Shown here: positions 13,692 to 25,285 of the stretch, piece by piece
Layout: each line of letters starts with the position of its first letter
Numbering within the stretch: the first letter of the stretch is position 1
Source of the DNA: Choanephora cucurbitarum
Taxonomy: Eukaryota > Mucoromycota > Mucoromycetes > Mucorales > Choanephoraceae
Direction: 5' to 3'
DNA: 64,000 nt
Assembly (NCBI GenBank): GCA_025331435.1
Contig: JAIWNI010000108.1
Coordinates: forward strand, 30,924 to 94,923
Notes under the pieces: model-generated
The model's input: the letters and a program-made list of their open reading frames with translations, nothing else
Database searches by the model: none
What the model was told of the DNA's origin: nothing
Made by a program: the position numbers and the translations under genes

Positions 13692-15516
13692 ATTTCTTCT
13701 GATTAGATTACATCTCATTGAATCATCTTTCATGCATACATACATATATCTCTTGTTTAAGGAAATTGTATTTTGTAAACGCGTCTTTACGGGGTTTAAG
13801 TCTTTAAATGATTTAAAATTAAAATTGAGTATAGTGTGGGCATCATTTTTCAAGGTTTCGTGTTACCTTGATGACATTTGAAAATCAGGAACTTGTGTTT
13901 GCAATACGGACATTGTCGTAGTGAAAGTACATCTTTTCGCAAAAAGGACATCTATGTGTCCGAGCAAGAAGCCCTCTGTTGTTCTAAACCTCATGAATGT
14001 ATGGAATGACAATAGAAAGTCAATGTATAGACACAACTTTCTTTCTTCAAATCCATCCTTATCATTCAATTGTGAGCAAACACTACATTCTTTCTGGTAG
14101 ATGACATGTTTAAGACAGTATGTTTGTCTATAAAAGCTACTTGTTATATCGGAAATCATTTGCTTTGTTGCTCTATGTACACACAATATCTAGCTTTTGA
14201 ACAGCGAAATCTATAGAAGCAGTAGATGCATCAACCTTCACATGCAGCGTATTTGCAAGTTAGTCGGGACCAAAAAAGTCTACCTGTGAAATTCAACACT
14301 ATCCGATTTCTTCCTTTCTTGCTTAGGAGGGGGGGGAGAGGATTTGAGGACATGTGCGCCTCATTTGTTTTGTGTCTTCATCAAACTTGTACGTGCCTCT
14401 CCTAAAAAAGGAACTTTCATAAAAGAGGGGCAGTCTTCACTGTGGCTTTAAACTTACTGCTGATTACATAACAAGTCATACTGAATGCTTCATTACAACC
14501 CTTAGTACAAAGATCCCACTCTTTAAAAAAGAAAAGAAAAGCTAGTTAAATTCTTTGGTCAATGAATACAGATTATCATGAGGGAAAAAAAGGGGGGTAT
14601 TGCCAGTAGAAGCTTCAAGATAAATTGATTTTATTGTTCCTATAACCTGGTTTAGATTATCGAGATAGGTTTAACTCAGAAAGTTTCTTAAACGGCGAAA
14701 GAACATAATGTATTCAATATCAAGGACAAAAAGATTGACCACAAATAGAAAAGAAACCCCCTTGACATGCTATGGATTTAGGCTGTTTTGCATAAAAGTA
14801 GAATATTCAGCAAGAGAGAAAGAAAAAAAAAAGACTGTTACTTAGGAAAAGCTTTCTTCTTTGCTTGAATGAAAAAAGGCTTTGACAAAAGTCGTCTTTA
14901 GTGAAATAAAGATACATACAATGACTTGTTTTAGATAGGAGGCTATGCTATGAATTATCAGCAATGGTTAGATATACTGATAGGATAAAACAGCTGTGTG
15001 CAATTAAGAGTAGTAGGAACTCTACTTTATTTCAAAAGCCTGTTGCCTTGAACTGTACTTGTGAGATAAAGTCTATGCAGTTTTCTATAGTAAAAGACAT
15101 AAATAGACCATTGTCGCTTAAAGCCAAACAAAGGAGCTTTCTCTATGATAGCCAGTCTTAGAAAGGTAAAGGTTTGTTATGTTTAAGCAATGCCAACTGA
15201 TAAACATAGCCTATTTTATTTTCTGAAGACAGCGTACACTTGACATAAAGAAAAGGCCTTAAAGATTAAATTTTAGCAGTGGATTTTCTTTAATTTTATA
15301 TATAACAAATAACCTTCAAATCTTGTAGACTGCCTTCTTATAGGCTGTAAACATAGTTTTGCATTGCATGGAGTTCGAAATCTCTCATTGTATACAGAAA
15401 AAAAAATACGTGGGAAAAACGATTTGACTTGTACCTCTTTATTTTATTTTTCTCTTAGTATCCTTTTTTCTAATCCCTTCTTTTCTTTCTTTCTTTCTTT
15501 CTTTTACATATTTATT
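13692..15516. other. Intergenic
   Basis: AT-rich spacer between GAPDH and MCC-beta. It contains a G run at 14330-14336 and poly-A/poly-T tracts. Open frames at 13863-14186 (-) and 14964-15161 (+) are not protein-like. The CTTT repeats at about 15480-15504 form the leader of the next gene. Confidence 0.5.
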
Positions 15517-17834
15517 ATGCTTCGTCAAAGCTTAACTCACAGCAAGCGTTACTTGTTGGCTAAGCGCGTATGTCAAGCAACTACATACCGCTTGACACAA
15601 ACATCATTATATCATTCATTGCATGAAGACAGTGCCTCTGTCATTCCAAACCGAGTAGAGACAGCCAGTGCATCATTTAAGGTAAAAACAAGGCATGATA
15701 GAGAGAGTTTGTAGTTGTATAGCTAGATGGCTGATGGTGACTGGGGTGCGAATCTATAGGAAAATGCTCAAAGAATGCAAGAATTAGTAGATGATTTGAA
15801 TTTGAAGACTGAAAAGATCAAATTAGGTTAATATAAAGCAGTTATTTGTAAAGCATAATTCAACAAACTGACCTTTATTTCTTTTGTATTAAAGGCGGTG
15901 GTGAAGCTGCACGTAAAAGACATCTTTCCCGTAACAAAATGTTACCTAGAGACAGGTAAGAATAGATTGATAGTGAAAGCAATGTCTTTTCTTTTTTATA
16001 CACAGATTTATGATTGCTGAATTATAACTTTTTTTTTGAATAGAATCAATCGCCTTTTAGATCCAAAGTGAGTTATGAAGTATAATGGTTGAAATGGCAA
16101 TTGACTGTTTTGTAGCTCTCCTTTTCTCGAGCTTTCTACTCTTGCAGGATATGAGTTGTATGAGGAAGAAGTTCCTGCAGGCTCCATCATTACCGGTATT
16201 GGACGCGTGAATGGGTGAGTGTGGTAAAAAACACAAATGTCGTGGGAATTCGTACTGACTTTTAAATTGCAAGTGTTGAATGTATGATTGTAGCTAATGA
16301 TCCAACTGTGAAGGTAAGTCCTCTCTCTTTCCAAGGTTGGCATTCATACGGTTTGCTAACAATCTTTCTCTCACTCTATAGGGTGGCTCATACTATCCTA
16401 TTACCGGTAAGTGTTGATAATTTAGCAAGACTGTCAGAATCCTTATGTTTCTATCTTTGGGTAGTTAAGAAACACCTTCGAGCACAGGAAATTGCCAAGG
16501 ACAACCACCTTCCTTGTATCTATTTAGGCAAGCATCTCTATTGATTTAAACGTACATAGAAACAGCAGTATTAATACATTTTCTTAAAAAAAAATAGTTG
16601 ACTCTGGAGGTGCCAACCTTCCCAGACAGGCTGATGTATTCCCTGATCGTGAACATTTCGGCCGTATCTTCTACAACCAAGCCAACATGTCTTCTATGGG
16701 TATCCCACAAATTGCTGCTGTCATGGGTTCTTGTACTGCTGGTGGTGCTTATGTTCCTGCTATGGCTGATGAAAGTATCATTGTGAAAAAGCAAGGTACT
16801 ATCTTCTTGGCAGGTCCACCCTTAGTCAAAGCGGCCATTGGTGAGGTCATCAGTCCAGAAGATCTCGGTGGCGCCGATCTGCACTGTCGCACCTCAGGTG
16901 TTACAGATCACTATGCCTTGGATGATGAACATGCCCTTGTTCTGGCTCGTCGTATTGTCGGTACCTTAAATCGCACCAAGAAGCCTCAATTAGATCTTCG
17001 TGCGCCAGAGGAACCTCTTTACTCTCCTGATGAAATTGGAGGTATTGTAGGTGACAATTTGAAGAAGCCATTCGACAGCAAGAACATCATTGCTCGTATC
17101 GTTGACGGAAGTCGATTTGCTGAATTCAAGGAAAACTATGGTACCACACTTGTCACTGGTTTTGCTCATATTCATGGCATGCCAGTCGGTATTGTTGCCA
17201 ACAACGGTATTCTCTTCTCCGAATCAGCCCTGAAGGGTGCTCATTTCATCCAACTCTGTTCTCAACGTGGTATTCCTTTGGTCTTTTTGCAGAACATCAC
17301 AGGCTTTATGGTAGGATCTTCAGCTGAAGCTGGTGGTATTGCTAAGAATGGGGCTAAGCTTGTGAACGCTGTTTCTTGTGCTAAGGTTCCCAAGTTCACA
17401 GTGATCACAGGTGGTAGTTTTGGTGCAGGTAACTATGGTATGTGTGGTCGTGCCTATTCTCCACGATTCTTATGGATGTGGCCTGTAAGTACATATATAA
17501 AAAGAATTTTAGGCGATCTGTTATTTAAATTTCTTTATAGAATGCCCGTATCTCTGTTATGGGTGGTGAGCAAAGTGCTAATGTTTTGGCACAAATTACA
17601 CGAGAAAGCAAGGAAAAGAAGGGCGAAACTTGGTCTGAAGAAGAACAAGAGAAGTTTATGGCACCCATTCGTGCCAAGTATGAAGCTGAAGGACACCCTT
17701 ACTTCTCAAGTGCCAGATTATGGGATGATGGTGTCATAAACCCTCGTGATACTCGAACTGTACTTGGTTTGGCACTTAGTGCCTCACTGAATGCACCTAT
17801 CGAAAAGACCAACTTTGGTATTTTCAGAATGTAA
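15517..17834 (+). CDS. mccB: Methylcrotonoyl-CoA carboxylase beta subunit, mitochondrial
   Basis: Carboxyltransferase subunit of 3-methylcrotonyl-CoA carboxylase, which acts in leucine breakdown in the mitochondrial matrix; it needs the biotinylated alpha subunit, not found here. Ten exons (15517-15681, 15760-15826, 15895-15955, 16044-16067, 16116-16214, 16274-16313, 16382-16406, 16465-16527, 16598-17484, 17541-17834) give 574 residues. The first 30 residues are Arg/Ser/Leu-rich without acids, a mitochondrial presequence. Motifs: [67 protein letters not shown] at the end. These match MCC-beta rather than propionyl-CoA carboxylase. Exons 4 and 7 are 24 and 25 nt. The intron after exon 8 begins GCAAGC, a GC-AG intron; no GT donor keeps the conserved IYLVDSGG block. 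Confidence 0.95.
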
Positions 17835-18424
17835 TCAGTAAAATATACAATGAAATTAGACAAATGAAAAGAAAAAAAAAAGAGGATAAACTGCGTTTTA
17901 TTCCTTAGACATTGCATTTGTAGTATGTTTTTAAGTAGGCTGTATCCACCTCTTCACTATCAAGATTCAGTATTGTCTGTTCAAATACACTTGCATATTA
18001 AGAAAAAAAATAGGACTTTCTTTAGCAACTATTTTTCTACTATTTTAGTACTTGGGATGTTATGCAATCTTAGTTTTGTGTGCATGCGTGCTTTTAAGAT
18101 AAATAGGCTTTTAGTGCCCATCATTGCAAGATCATTTTGAAGAAACAAATCGAAAATATCGTAATGGATTACGACAAATAGACTCTCAGCCTATATGTGT
18201 CAATCGTGATCTAAAAAAACAACAGCATATACAAGCAGAACAACACTAAAATAACATCGAAAAACATAGTGTGTGATCCAGGAAGAAGAAAAGCCTCAAG
18301 AAAAAACTACCTCAATACCAACACACTAAGCACTACTTTTAGAACAAGGTTAAGTACCGCCTGACTATAGTTGGTAGCCAATAACTCGTTTCCTTTCAAT
18401 ATGTCACACAGTAAATCTGTTTAT
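17835..18424. other. Intergenic, convergent 3' flanks
   Basis: Holds the 3' ends of MCC-beta and of the minus-strand DCUN1 gene. Only AT-rich sequence is visible; no terminator or gene signature beyond likely polyadenylation-type A/T runs. Confidence 0.5.
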
Positions 18425-19617
18425 TTATTTGTTGTCATGCTTCCATTCTACAAACTCATCAAACAAAACCGGCCCTGAAGTAGATAGAGACGATGAGACG
18501 GTGAACTCGTCTATAAGCTGAATGACTTACATGCAGAAGATTCATCATAAGCTGAAAGATCACTTGCTGAAAATGCCAAAAAACTATTCCACTGATCTCG
18601 ATTTATGACTTTCACTGGCTTCCTCTCTTGCAAAAATGTCACAAATTCTTGAACTATAGGGTATCGATTACCTAGTAACATGGCCCATAACACAGAGGCC
18701 GTCTGATAGAGAAGATGAGCCTCACATGGATTTCTTTGTTATGAAATTGCATTACCTCCACCTCCATACACTTTTGGTCTTTGTTTTTTGCATAATTAAA
18801 TGTATACTTGTACATCTTACTGAATTGCTCAGGGTCCGTAAGGACTTTCTGAAATTCATCGTTCCTTTCTCGCAACTTTTCAATGGAATCAGCCCTTTGT
18901 GAAAGCAACATATGAGTAAGCCACGAAACAATTTTGTGTAGCAATACATACTGCAATGACTTCATGCCCTGAATCCACTCCTCTTTTGTGATATACCCTA
19001 CATCAATTTGAGTTCTTTTCTGTAAGGCTTCTATAAACTGTACTAACAAAAACGTTATATTCTACCCATGATTGAAATCTGCATCCTCCAGGCAATAGCA
19101 AAAATCAGACTCTGGATAAATACAAAGTATCAATAAGTGCATTAGATAAAATCTCAGCTAAACAGAAACTCACATCCTCTATAGATACACCCAGATCTTC
19201 AAAGAATTGCCTTGTACCTTCAGGCGAAATCAAATCTGGAGTATCCGTGTCGGCATAGCGATTAAATAATTGAATGCATTGTTTTTCGTCAAACTAAGAT
19301 AGCATGAGTCTTTTCCATTTTTTTGTGCCTTATTGTTAAACGAATGGTTCATAAGTATATACCTTGGGTCTATTAGAACGGTAACATAAAGACCCATTGT
19401 GTTAGCCGTTAGATATGCTGTATAGCTACATAACTTACATCGAAACATGTGCAGGTGTAGGAATAATTCTGACTTCTTCTTTGTGTGAATTTTGAGGTAC
19501 GTATGCTTTTGTTGTGCTTAAATAGAGATGACTACTTTGAGAAGCCTGGGTATTCGATCGCTTGCGCTTGGTTGTGCTGTTATGAGCTGCAGCTGTACTA
19601 CTTGGTTTTGAGCCCAT
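18425..19617 (-). CDS. DCUN1-domain neddylation factor (DCN1-like, DCUN1D4/5 type)
   Basis: Scaffold-type E3 co-factor that promotes NEDD8 transfer to cullins (family knowledge). Eight exons in order: 19439-19617, 19363-19369, 19174-19293, 19066-19111, 18952-18997, 18756-18894, 18531-18702, 18425-18474; sum 759 nt, 252 residues. Motifs: LFNRYADTDTPDLISPEG, AWRMQISIMGYITKEEW, YTFNYAKNKDQ, and [21 protein letters not shown], the PONY/DAD patch that binds cullin. There is no UBA domain; instead the N-terminus has a KRKR nuclear-signal-like cluster, as in animal DCUN1D4/5. It also begins MGSKPSS, which fits an N-myristoylation pattern as in DCUN1D3. Exon 2 is a 7-nt microexon; without it the frame is lost, unless a weaker GTTTCG donor just upstream is used. 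Confidence 0.9.
19363..19369 (-). other. 7-nt coding microexon of the DCUN1 gene
   Basis: The sense sequence is ACCCAAG. It lies between an intron ending CTAATAG and one starting GTATAT. The upstream exon ends in phase 2 before GTAAGT, and the downstream exon starts in phase 0; these 7 nt join them as IPK before FDEKQ. The rival model uses donor GTTTCG four codons earlier and skips this exon. Confidence 0.6.
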
Positions 19618-21124
19618 AATTTATATCCTAAAAAGCAATTATGCCTAACAAAAAAAAGAGGAAAAAGAAAAAAAGAAATGCAAAAGTACTTGATGCAATC
19701 ATTCCACTGCTAAAAGTGGGACGGGAACTCAAAAATTGAATGTGCGGAATTTCAGAAAGTCCTTTTCAACAAGAATTTGGTCAGGTCATCGGCAAAAGAG
19801 GAAAAAGGCAGAAGCAATTGGCAATGGAAGGAGGTCCTTATAGGATGGACTGTTCTTAAGAATAGGTTGCCCCAAAATGAGCAAATAAAAAGATGAAATC
19901 AAAGTCTTCAAAGTACAGTTTCTTAGCATTACACTCCTTGTTAAGACCGTATATGAAATCAACAACCTATGCTTAAAGCTTGATATTGCTAGACCTTATG
20001 TCTTCAAGAAAACACATACTGTGCTAGAGTACGATTTAGTTTTAATGAGACATACACTGCTCCCGGAAATTTATCTTATTATAAAGAATAATTATTTAGC
20101 AAAAATGAGCAAAGTGTATAAAATATTGCCGAATCAAGTGTAGAGGATGTAAGCTATGGGAAGCAGGTTCTGTTGAGATGTCACTCAAATTGGAATGCAT
20201 GGTTTTCTTTCTACTTTTTGAGCGAGTGCTTATTATCTAATTCTGTAAAAATAGTGTAATCAATCTGACTCAAGTGTTGAATGGTTTTAGATTACATGAA
20301 GGAAAAGAGATGAAATTGCAACTTTTCTGATTAAGCTTTGTTTATCTCTCTCACTTTTCCTGTGTTAGTTGAAGGAAACCTTCTTTTCCAGTTCTCCCAA
20401 TTTGTACCAATTTGTGTAAGCATTTTAAGAGCATGAAGATTGAAGATTTGAGTGCTACTCAGTAACAATATCTTGGAGAATAAGGTTAAGTGAATTTATC
20501 TTTAAAAGGAAAGAACCATGCTTCTTGTCTTTGCTGCTTTTTATTTAGGCATCGTTGGAGTATGCCAAGAGATATCTTTATGCATTTTTTTTCTTCTTTT
20601 GATTATGTTTAGAAAAAACAAGTTCTTAAACTAGCTCAGGTACTCAATACTCTTTTTTTTATAGGTTAAAATCAATATCATTCAGATAAAACAAACATGA
20701 GGCATCATAGCCTCAAAGAAGTTAGGCTTGTTTATTTTTCCGCATGTAACGTGTATCAAGACATCTCTTTTTTTTTCTCATTATGTCTATTTGGATCAAA
20801 TTGTAAATTAATGAGTGATACACATTTACCCGAAATTTACAGTTTTCTTCAACTCGAAAAAAAATGGGTAAATTGGTAAATAGTTTGACAAGTTGTATTT
20901 TAAGACTACGAGCATTTCGTGCAAACAGTAAAAGCAAACTGAGTTTTTTTTAGAGTACATGTTTATTATGATTAACTTCAAGTTAGGATATAAGATAATG
21001 AAAGTAATTGAAAGTATGTCAGCAATCCTGGCTGAGAAAAAAAAAAGATATATAATACAAATATTAAGGAAAAGTAGTTAGTTTACAAAGATGTTGACTT
21101 CTTGGAAGGCATTCGAGATTAGAT
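19618..21124. other. Intergenic
   Basis: Lies between the DCUN1 start and the 3' end of the hexose transporter. AT-rich, with no recognisable gene. Open frames at 20697-20879 and 20722-20937 overlap each other on opposite strands and have no protein-like composition. Confidence 0.5.
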
Positions 21125-22689
21125 TTAGAAAGAGCCCTTCTTTTCGTCAGAAGCAACAGTGATTTCTTCGGAGATGTTGGTTTGGTTCTTGAAAGCAAAG
21201 ACGCTGCCGCCAAAGACCATGTCCATTTCTTCAAGAGATTTGCCCTTGGTTTCAGGGAAGAAGACGTAGACAACAACAGACATGATGATACAACAACAAC
21301 CAAAGAAGATGTAGGTACCCCAGGTGATAGAAGCCAACATGACAGGACAGATTTCAGAAATAACAAAGTTGAAAAGCCAGTTAGCAGAGGTAGTGATGGA
21401 AGTACCCTTGGCACGAACACTGAGAGGGTAGATTTCAGCAGGGTAGATCCAACCAACAGGACCCCAAGAGTAAGCAAAGCCAGCAACAAAGAAGTAAATC
21501 ATGACAATACAGAAGTAAGAAGCGTTGATGTTGCCAGACATGTCAACACCGTGCTTGCCAGTAGCTTCATCGAAAGTGACCTTACCAGTAGCAGCCATGA
21601 CGATACCACAGAGAAGCATAGCAGCAGCCATGAAGAGAGCACCAGAAATCAAGATCTTACGACGACCAAAGCGATCAACATAAAGGACAGCAGGGATAGT
21701 AGCAAACATGTTAAGAACACCGTTGACACCAGAGGCAATCAAGGTAGCAGAGTGAGCACCAATACCGGCTTGACTGAAGATAGTGGGAGCATAGTACATG
21801 ATAGAGTTAATACCAGTGAATTGTTGGAAGATTTGAGTAAGGACACCAAGAACCAATCTACGACGAAGTTTGGGCTTCAAGAGTTCAACGTAGCTACCAA
21901 CGGCAACAGATCGTTCAAGTTCAATTTGAGCAACAATGTCTTCGTATTCACCAACAACACGAGGGTCAGTTTGGTCGCCGTTACCGTGCAATTTAGCCAA
22001 GACTTCAAGAGCTTCAGCATTGCGACCCTTGGAAACCAACCAACGAGGAGAGTAAGGCAAGAACATGGCACCAAAGAACAAGACAATAGCAGGAGCAATT
22101 TGAACACCCAAAGGAATTCTCCATTGAGCGTCACTGTCGAGAGGATCAGTACCGACACCAACCCAGAAAGCAACCATGATGCCAGCAGTACACATGAGTT
22201 GTTGAAGAGCAATGAGACGACCACGGATTTCCTTGGGAGCCAATTCGGATTGGTAAAGAGGAACAATCATAGAGATACAACCAATACCCACCAGCAACAG
22301 CACGACCAATAACCATCATAGCATAACCATTAGCACCACATTGCAAAGCAGCACCAACCATGAAGACACCAGTACCAATGATAATTGTGATTTTACGACT
22401 GAATCTTTCAGCAGAAGGAGCTAATTGAAGAGAATAAGGTTAGATGTGAACAGATGATTTTTGATATAAACCACATACCAGCCAAGAGAGAACCAACGAA
22501 ACAACCAGCAAGCAAGAGACCAGTGATGGTACCTTCTTGAAGAGAAGTGAGACTTTCAACACCGGCCATCTTGAGTTGGAAACGGTTCATAGTCAAGATA
22601 CTGGAGATAACACCAGTATCATAACCAAACAAGAAACCACCAATGGCAGCAAAGGCACAGACGCCGTATAAGAGGAAACTATTGCCCAT
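21125..22689 (-). pseudogene. Hexose transporter (MFS) with one apparent frameshift
   Basis: A monosaccharide transporter of the sugar-porter family; about 502 residues if the frame were continuous. Exon 1 is 22479-22689 and the intron is 22421-22478. Exon 2 is read in one frame to about 22290 and in another from there to the stop at 21125. Exon lengths sum to 1507 nt, not a multiple of three. Motifs: GGFLFGYDTGVISS, YQSELAPKEIRGR, PYSPRWL, QIFQQFTGINSIMYYAP, DRFGRRKI, WGPVGWIYPAEIYPLSVRAKG, FFPETKGKSLEEMD. The break is inside the TM4 motif, after GRAVAG and before GIGCISM: either one base too many or two too few. Everything else is intact, with high-expression codon bias (TTC, GCC, AAG), so a base-calling error or a very recent mutation is likelier than an old pseudogene. 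Confidence 0.8.
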
Positions 22690-25285
22690 TAAATAACAGA
22701 TAGATATGCAATTAAAATAAAGAGAGAGAAAGAAATAAGAGTTGGAAGTGGAAAGTGATAAAATACAATAAGATGTAAGTAAAGAAAAATAAAATGAAGT
22801 GTGAAATCTTGTCTTTATATATATGTATTTTTTTTTCTCGAAAAGGGTTATTATTAAAGTAGAAATATTATAAATAAAAGGTTCTTTGTTGGTGTAACTT
22901 GGTGTTTTCCCAGTTAAGGATAGGCCACGGAAAGAAACTCAAAAAAGAAAGAAAAAAATTATTGCGGGTCCAATAAAATGACGAGTTGCCACAATTGTCG
23001 CAAAAATTGCTACTATAGCTCCGATATGCTCTTGACGATCGCATTATTTCTCTCCAAGGACTTTGTGGAAACCAAGCAGATCGTAGACTTAAGAAATGGC
23101 AAAAACCAGCAAGTTAGAAGTAGCTGCACGCTAATACCTACCCTGCATAAGCTTAATGCTGTTCATGCTTTGTTCCAGTTTTACACACACACGTTTTACT
23201 TCTTTTTTCATGAGATTTTCCTCTCTACCCAATCGTGGAAAAAAAGTATAAAAAAAGCAGGAATGGATGTGATTGGTTTAGTAAAAAGCGGGGAACAATG
23301 GTAACAAAATCGAATAAAAATTGGTAAATGGTTCAAAGACCCTATTCTCCCGCCACCGTTACATGGAAATTGTCAGTAGCATCATCCGAGGGTGCATGAG
23401 TCAATCATCTTCACGAGACTACATCTCTTTCTTCTGTTTCCTAAAAAACCATATGTAATCAAATAAACAAAATTGTTCTTGGCGGAGTATACGGTGCGAA
23501 CGATTGATATTGTAAAAATAGAATATCGCAAACCTAAAATTATTGTTGCTGGACTAGAAAAAACTGCCTGTTATTTTGCTGGCGTGGGTAAGCTTTTGGA
23601 TGTGTCGTTTTCTTATATTACAAACATCGCCCAAAGTAAAAAGTGAATTCGGTTTTCAAACGAGACATACACAAGACTGCAAAACCTTGTACATGTTTCT
23701 TCTTTTTGTCCTTTTTAGGGTGTTTTCTCCAGAATTGTAGTCCTCTAGTATTTAGTGGAAAAAAATGGTAACTCCCAAACAGGAAATAAAGGGAAAGTTC
23801 AATAATTAAGGATAAAATGACCCGAACAAACTAAAAGGGACGCCTGACCCTTCTCCACATTCACATCACCACTGCGCTGTTTCAACAATGCTGACACATC
23901 ATTGCACTTTTTGCTCCTAGAGTTCGGAGATGTCAGATTTCTATGTCTCTATTGTATATAAACCAAGTACGTAGATGATAGTCAAGTGAGAGAATGAAAG
24001 AAAGAAAGAAAAGAAAGAAAAGAAAAAGAAAACCCCAATCATACAATAGTCGCCTTAGCAATGTCAGTATGATTAAGCAAAACTAAGCGTATGTGGTTGT
24101 ATCTATATGATAGTTTGTCTTTAACATTTCTATATTCTATATTGTCTTGTAATTGATGACACATCGACTCGGATTGAGTTCAAATTTTTGGCTATTCACA
24201 AAGAAGGTTTCTTCGCTTTTTTCTTCTATTGAATAATGGTTCATTTTGTTTTTTACTTTTTTCGGATGTTTGAAGCTTCTTTTGGTAGTTTTAGAAGCAT
24301 AAACTTCTAAATGGCAACAATCTGTCTTCTATTTAGTCAACATCTACCCCTTTGTGCTTTACCAACCAAACATAGCTGGACACTTAACAAAGTGGTTTAG
24401 ATACTGCGGCCTGGCTTCTACACATCTACCCGCAAAAAGTTCTGTTCTTTCTAATGACAAAGATAAAGTGTTTATGACAAAATCGTGCAATGTTTGGGAT
24501 TCTATACAGCAATTGTCGACTGCTTGATCTAGCAACATCTAGACTCGTCAAGCTTGTTCATGTTAATATTTGTCTTTTTTCTGTTGATTCTAATCCTTCT
24601 GGATAGCTTGCAATTCATATGATAATTACAGCTCCAAAAACAAAAACAAAAATCAGAAGGATGGGAAAAATATCGCCGTTAGCCTTCGCTTATAAAAGCA
24701 CCGCCTACAACAGAAAGACTACTTGTATATTGCTGAATAACAACTAGACTTGTTGAGTTATGATTCATTTGGTTACCCGCACAGTTTATGGCTCGATTTG
24801 TGCACTAGAGAAAGCCGATTTTAGAAGGTGTTACATTCGTATATTTTTAGACAACCGAGATCCAATCGTATCTCAAGTTGAGGGTTATAACGAGAGAAGC
24901 AGATGAAAAAGTTATTTGAGGTCTTGCATAATACGAATGATCTCTTCAATTATCCAAAAACAAGCAAAGCATTCAATGATCTTCATTAGAACTCTCCATT
25001 CCTTTGTTTGCTGAAGAAAAACTCAGGTAAATGCCTTGCCTTAGTTACTTTTTCTTTAAAGCCTCTTAATGTCAAAAGTAAAATCAGTAGTATTCCAAGA
25101 GTTAAATATCGTACAAGTTGAAAATAACTAAGTATGCACAAACGCCATATTGTTCTCTTTTTGGTTAAACTATGTGTATGTAGTTACACATTAGGTAAAC
25201 TAAACGCAAGTAACTGCGGTCAATATTAAAGCTTCCCTGCCTTTTCTTTTATCTTAGGAAAACAAGCCTTTTTCTCTTATTCTTT
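22690..25285. other. Long intergenic stretch
   Basis: About 2.6 kb between the hexose transporter start and the F-box gene. The first 200 nt contain AT-rich TATA-like sequence (TATATATA near 22816) in the right place for the transporter promoter. AAAG repeats lie at about 23995-24030. A plus-strand frame at 22978-23304 starts with a Cys-rich run but degenerates and is not called. No RNA gene was seen. Confidence 0.5.

Noticed and set aside
21182..22312. 376-codon open frame on the plus strand across the hexose transporter
   Set aside because: It is antisense to a clear sugar transporter and arises from its biased codons; its product is polar, repetitive and has no domain.
22978..23304. 108-codon frame beginning with a Cys-rich run
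   Set aside because: The Cys pattern does not complete a zinc-finger; the rest is low in protein character.
24150..24200. tRNA-like B-box sequences (GAGTTCAAAT and similar)
   Set aside because: No matching A box, acceptor stem or anticodon loop at the right spacing; other GTTCGA hits are likewise isolated or lie in coding sequence.
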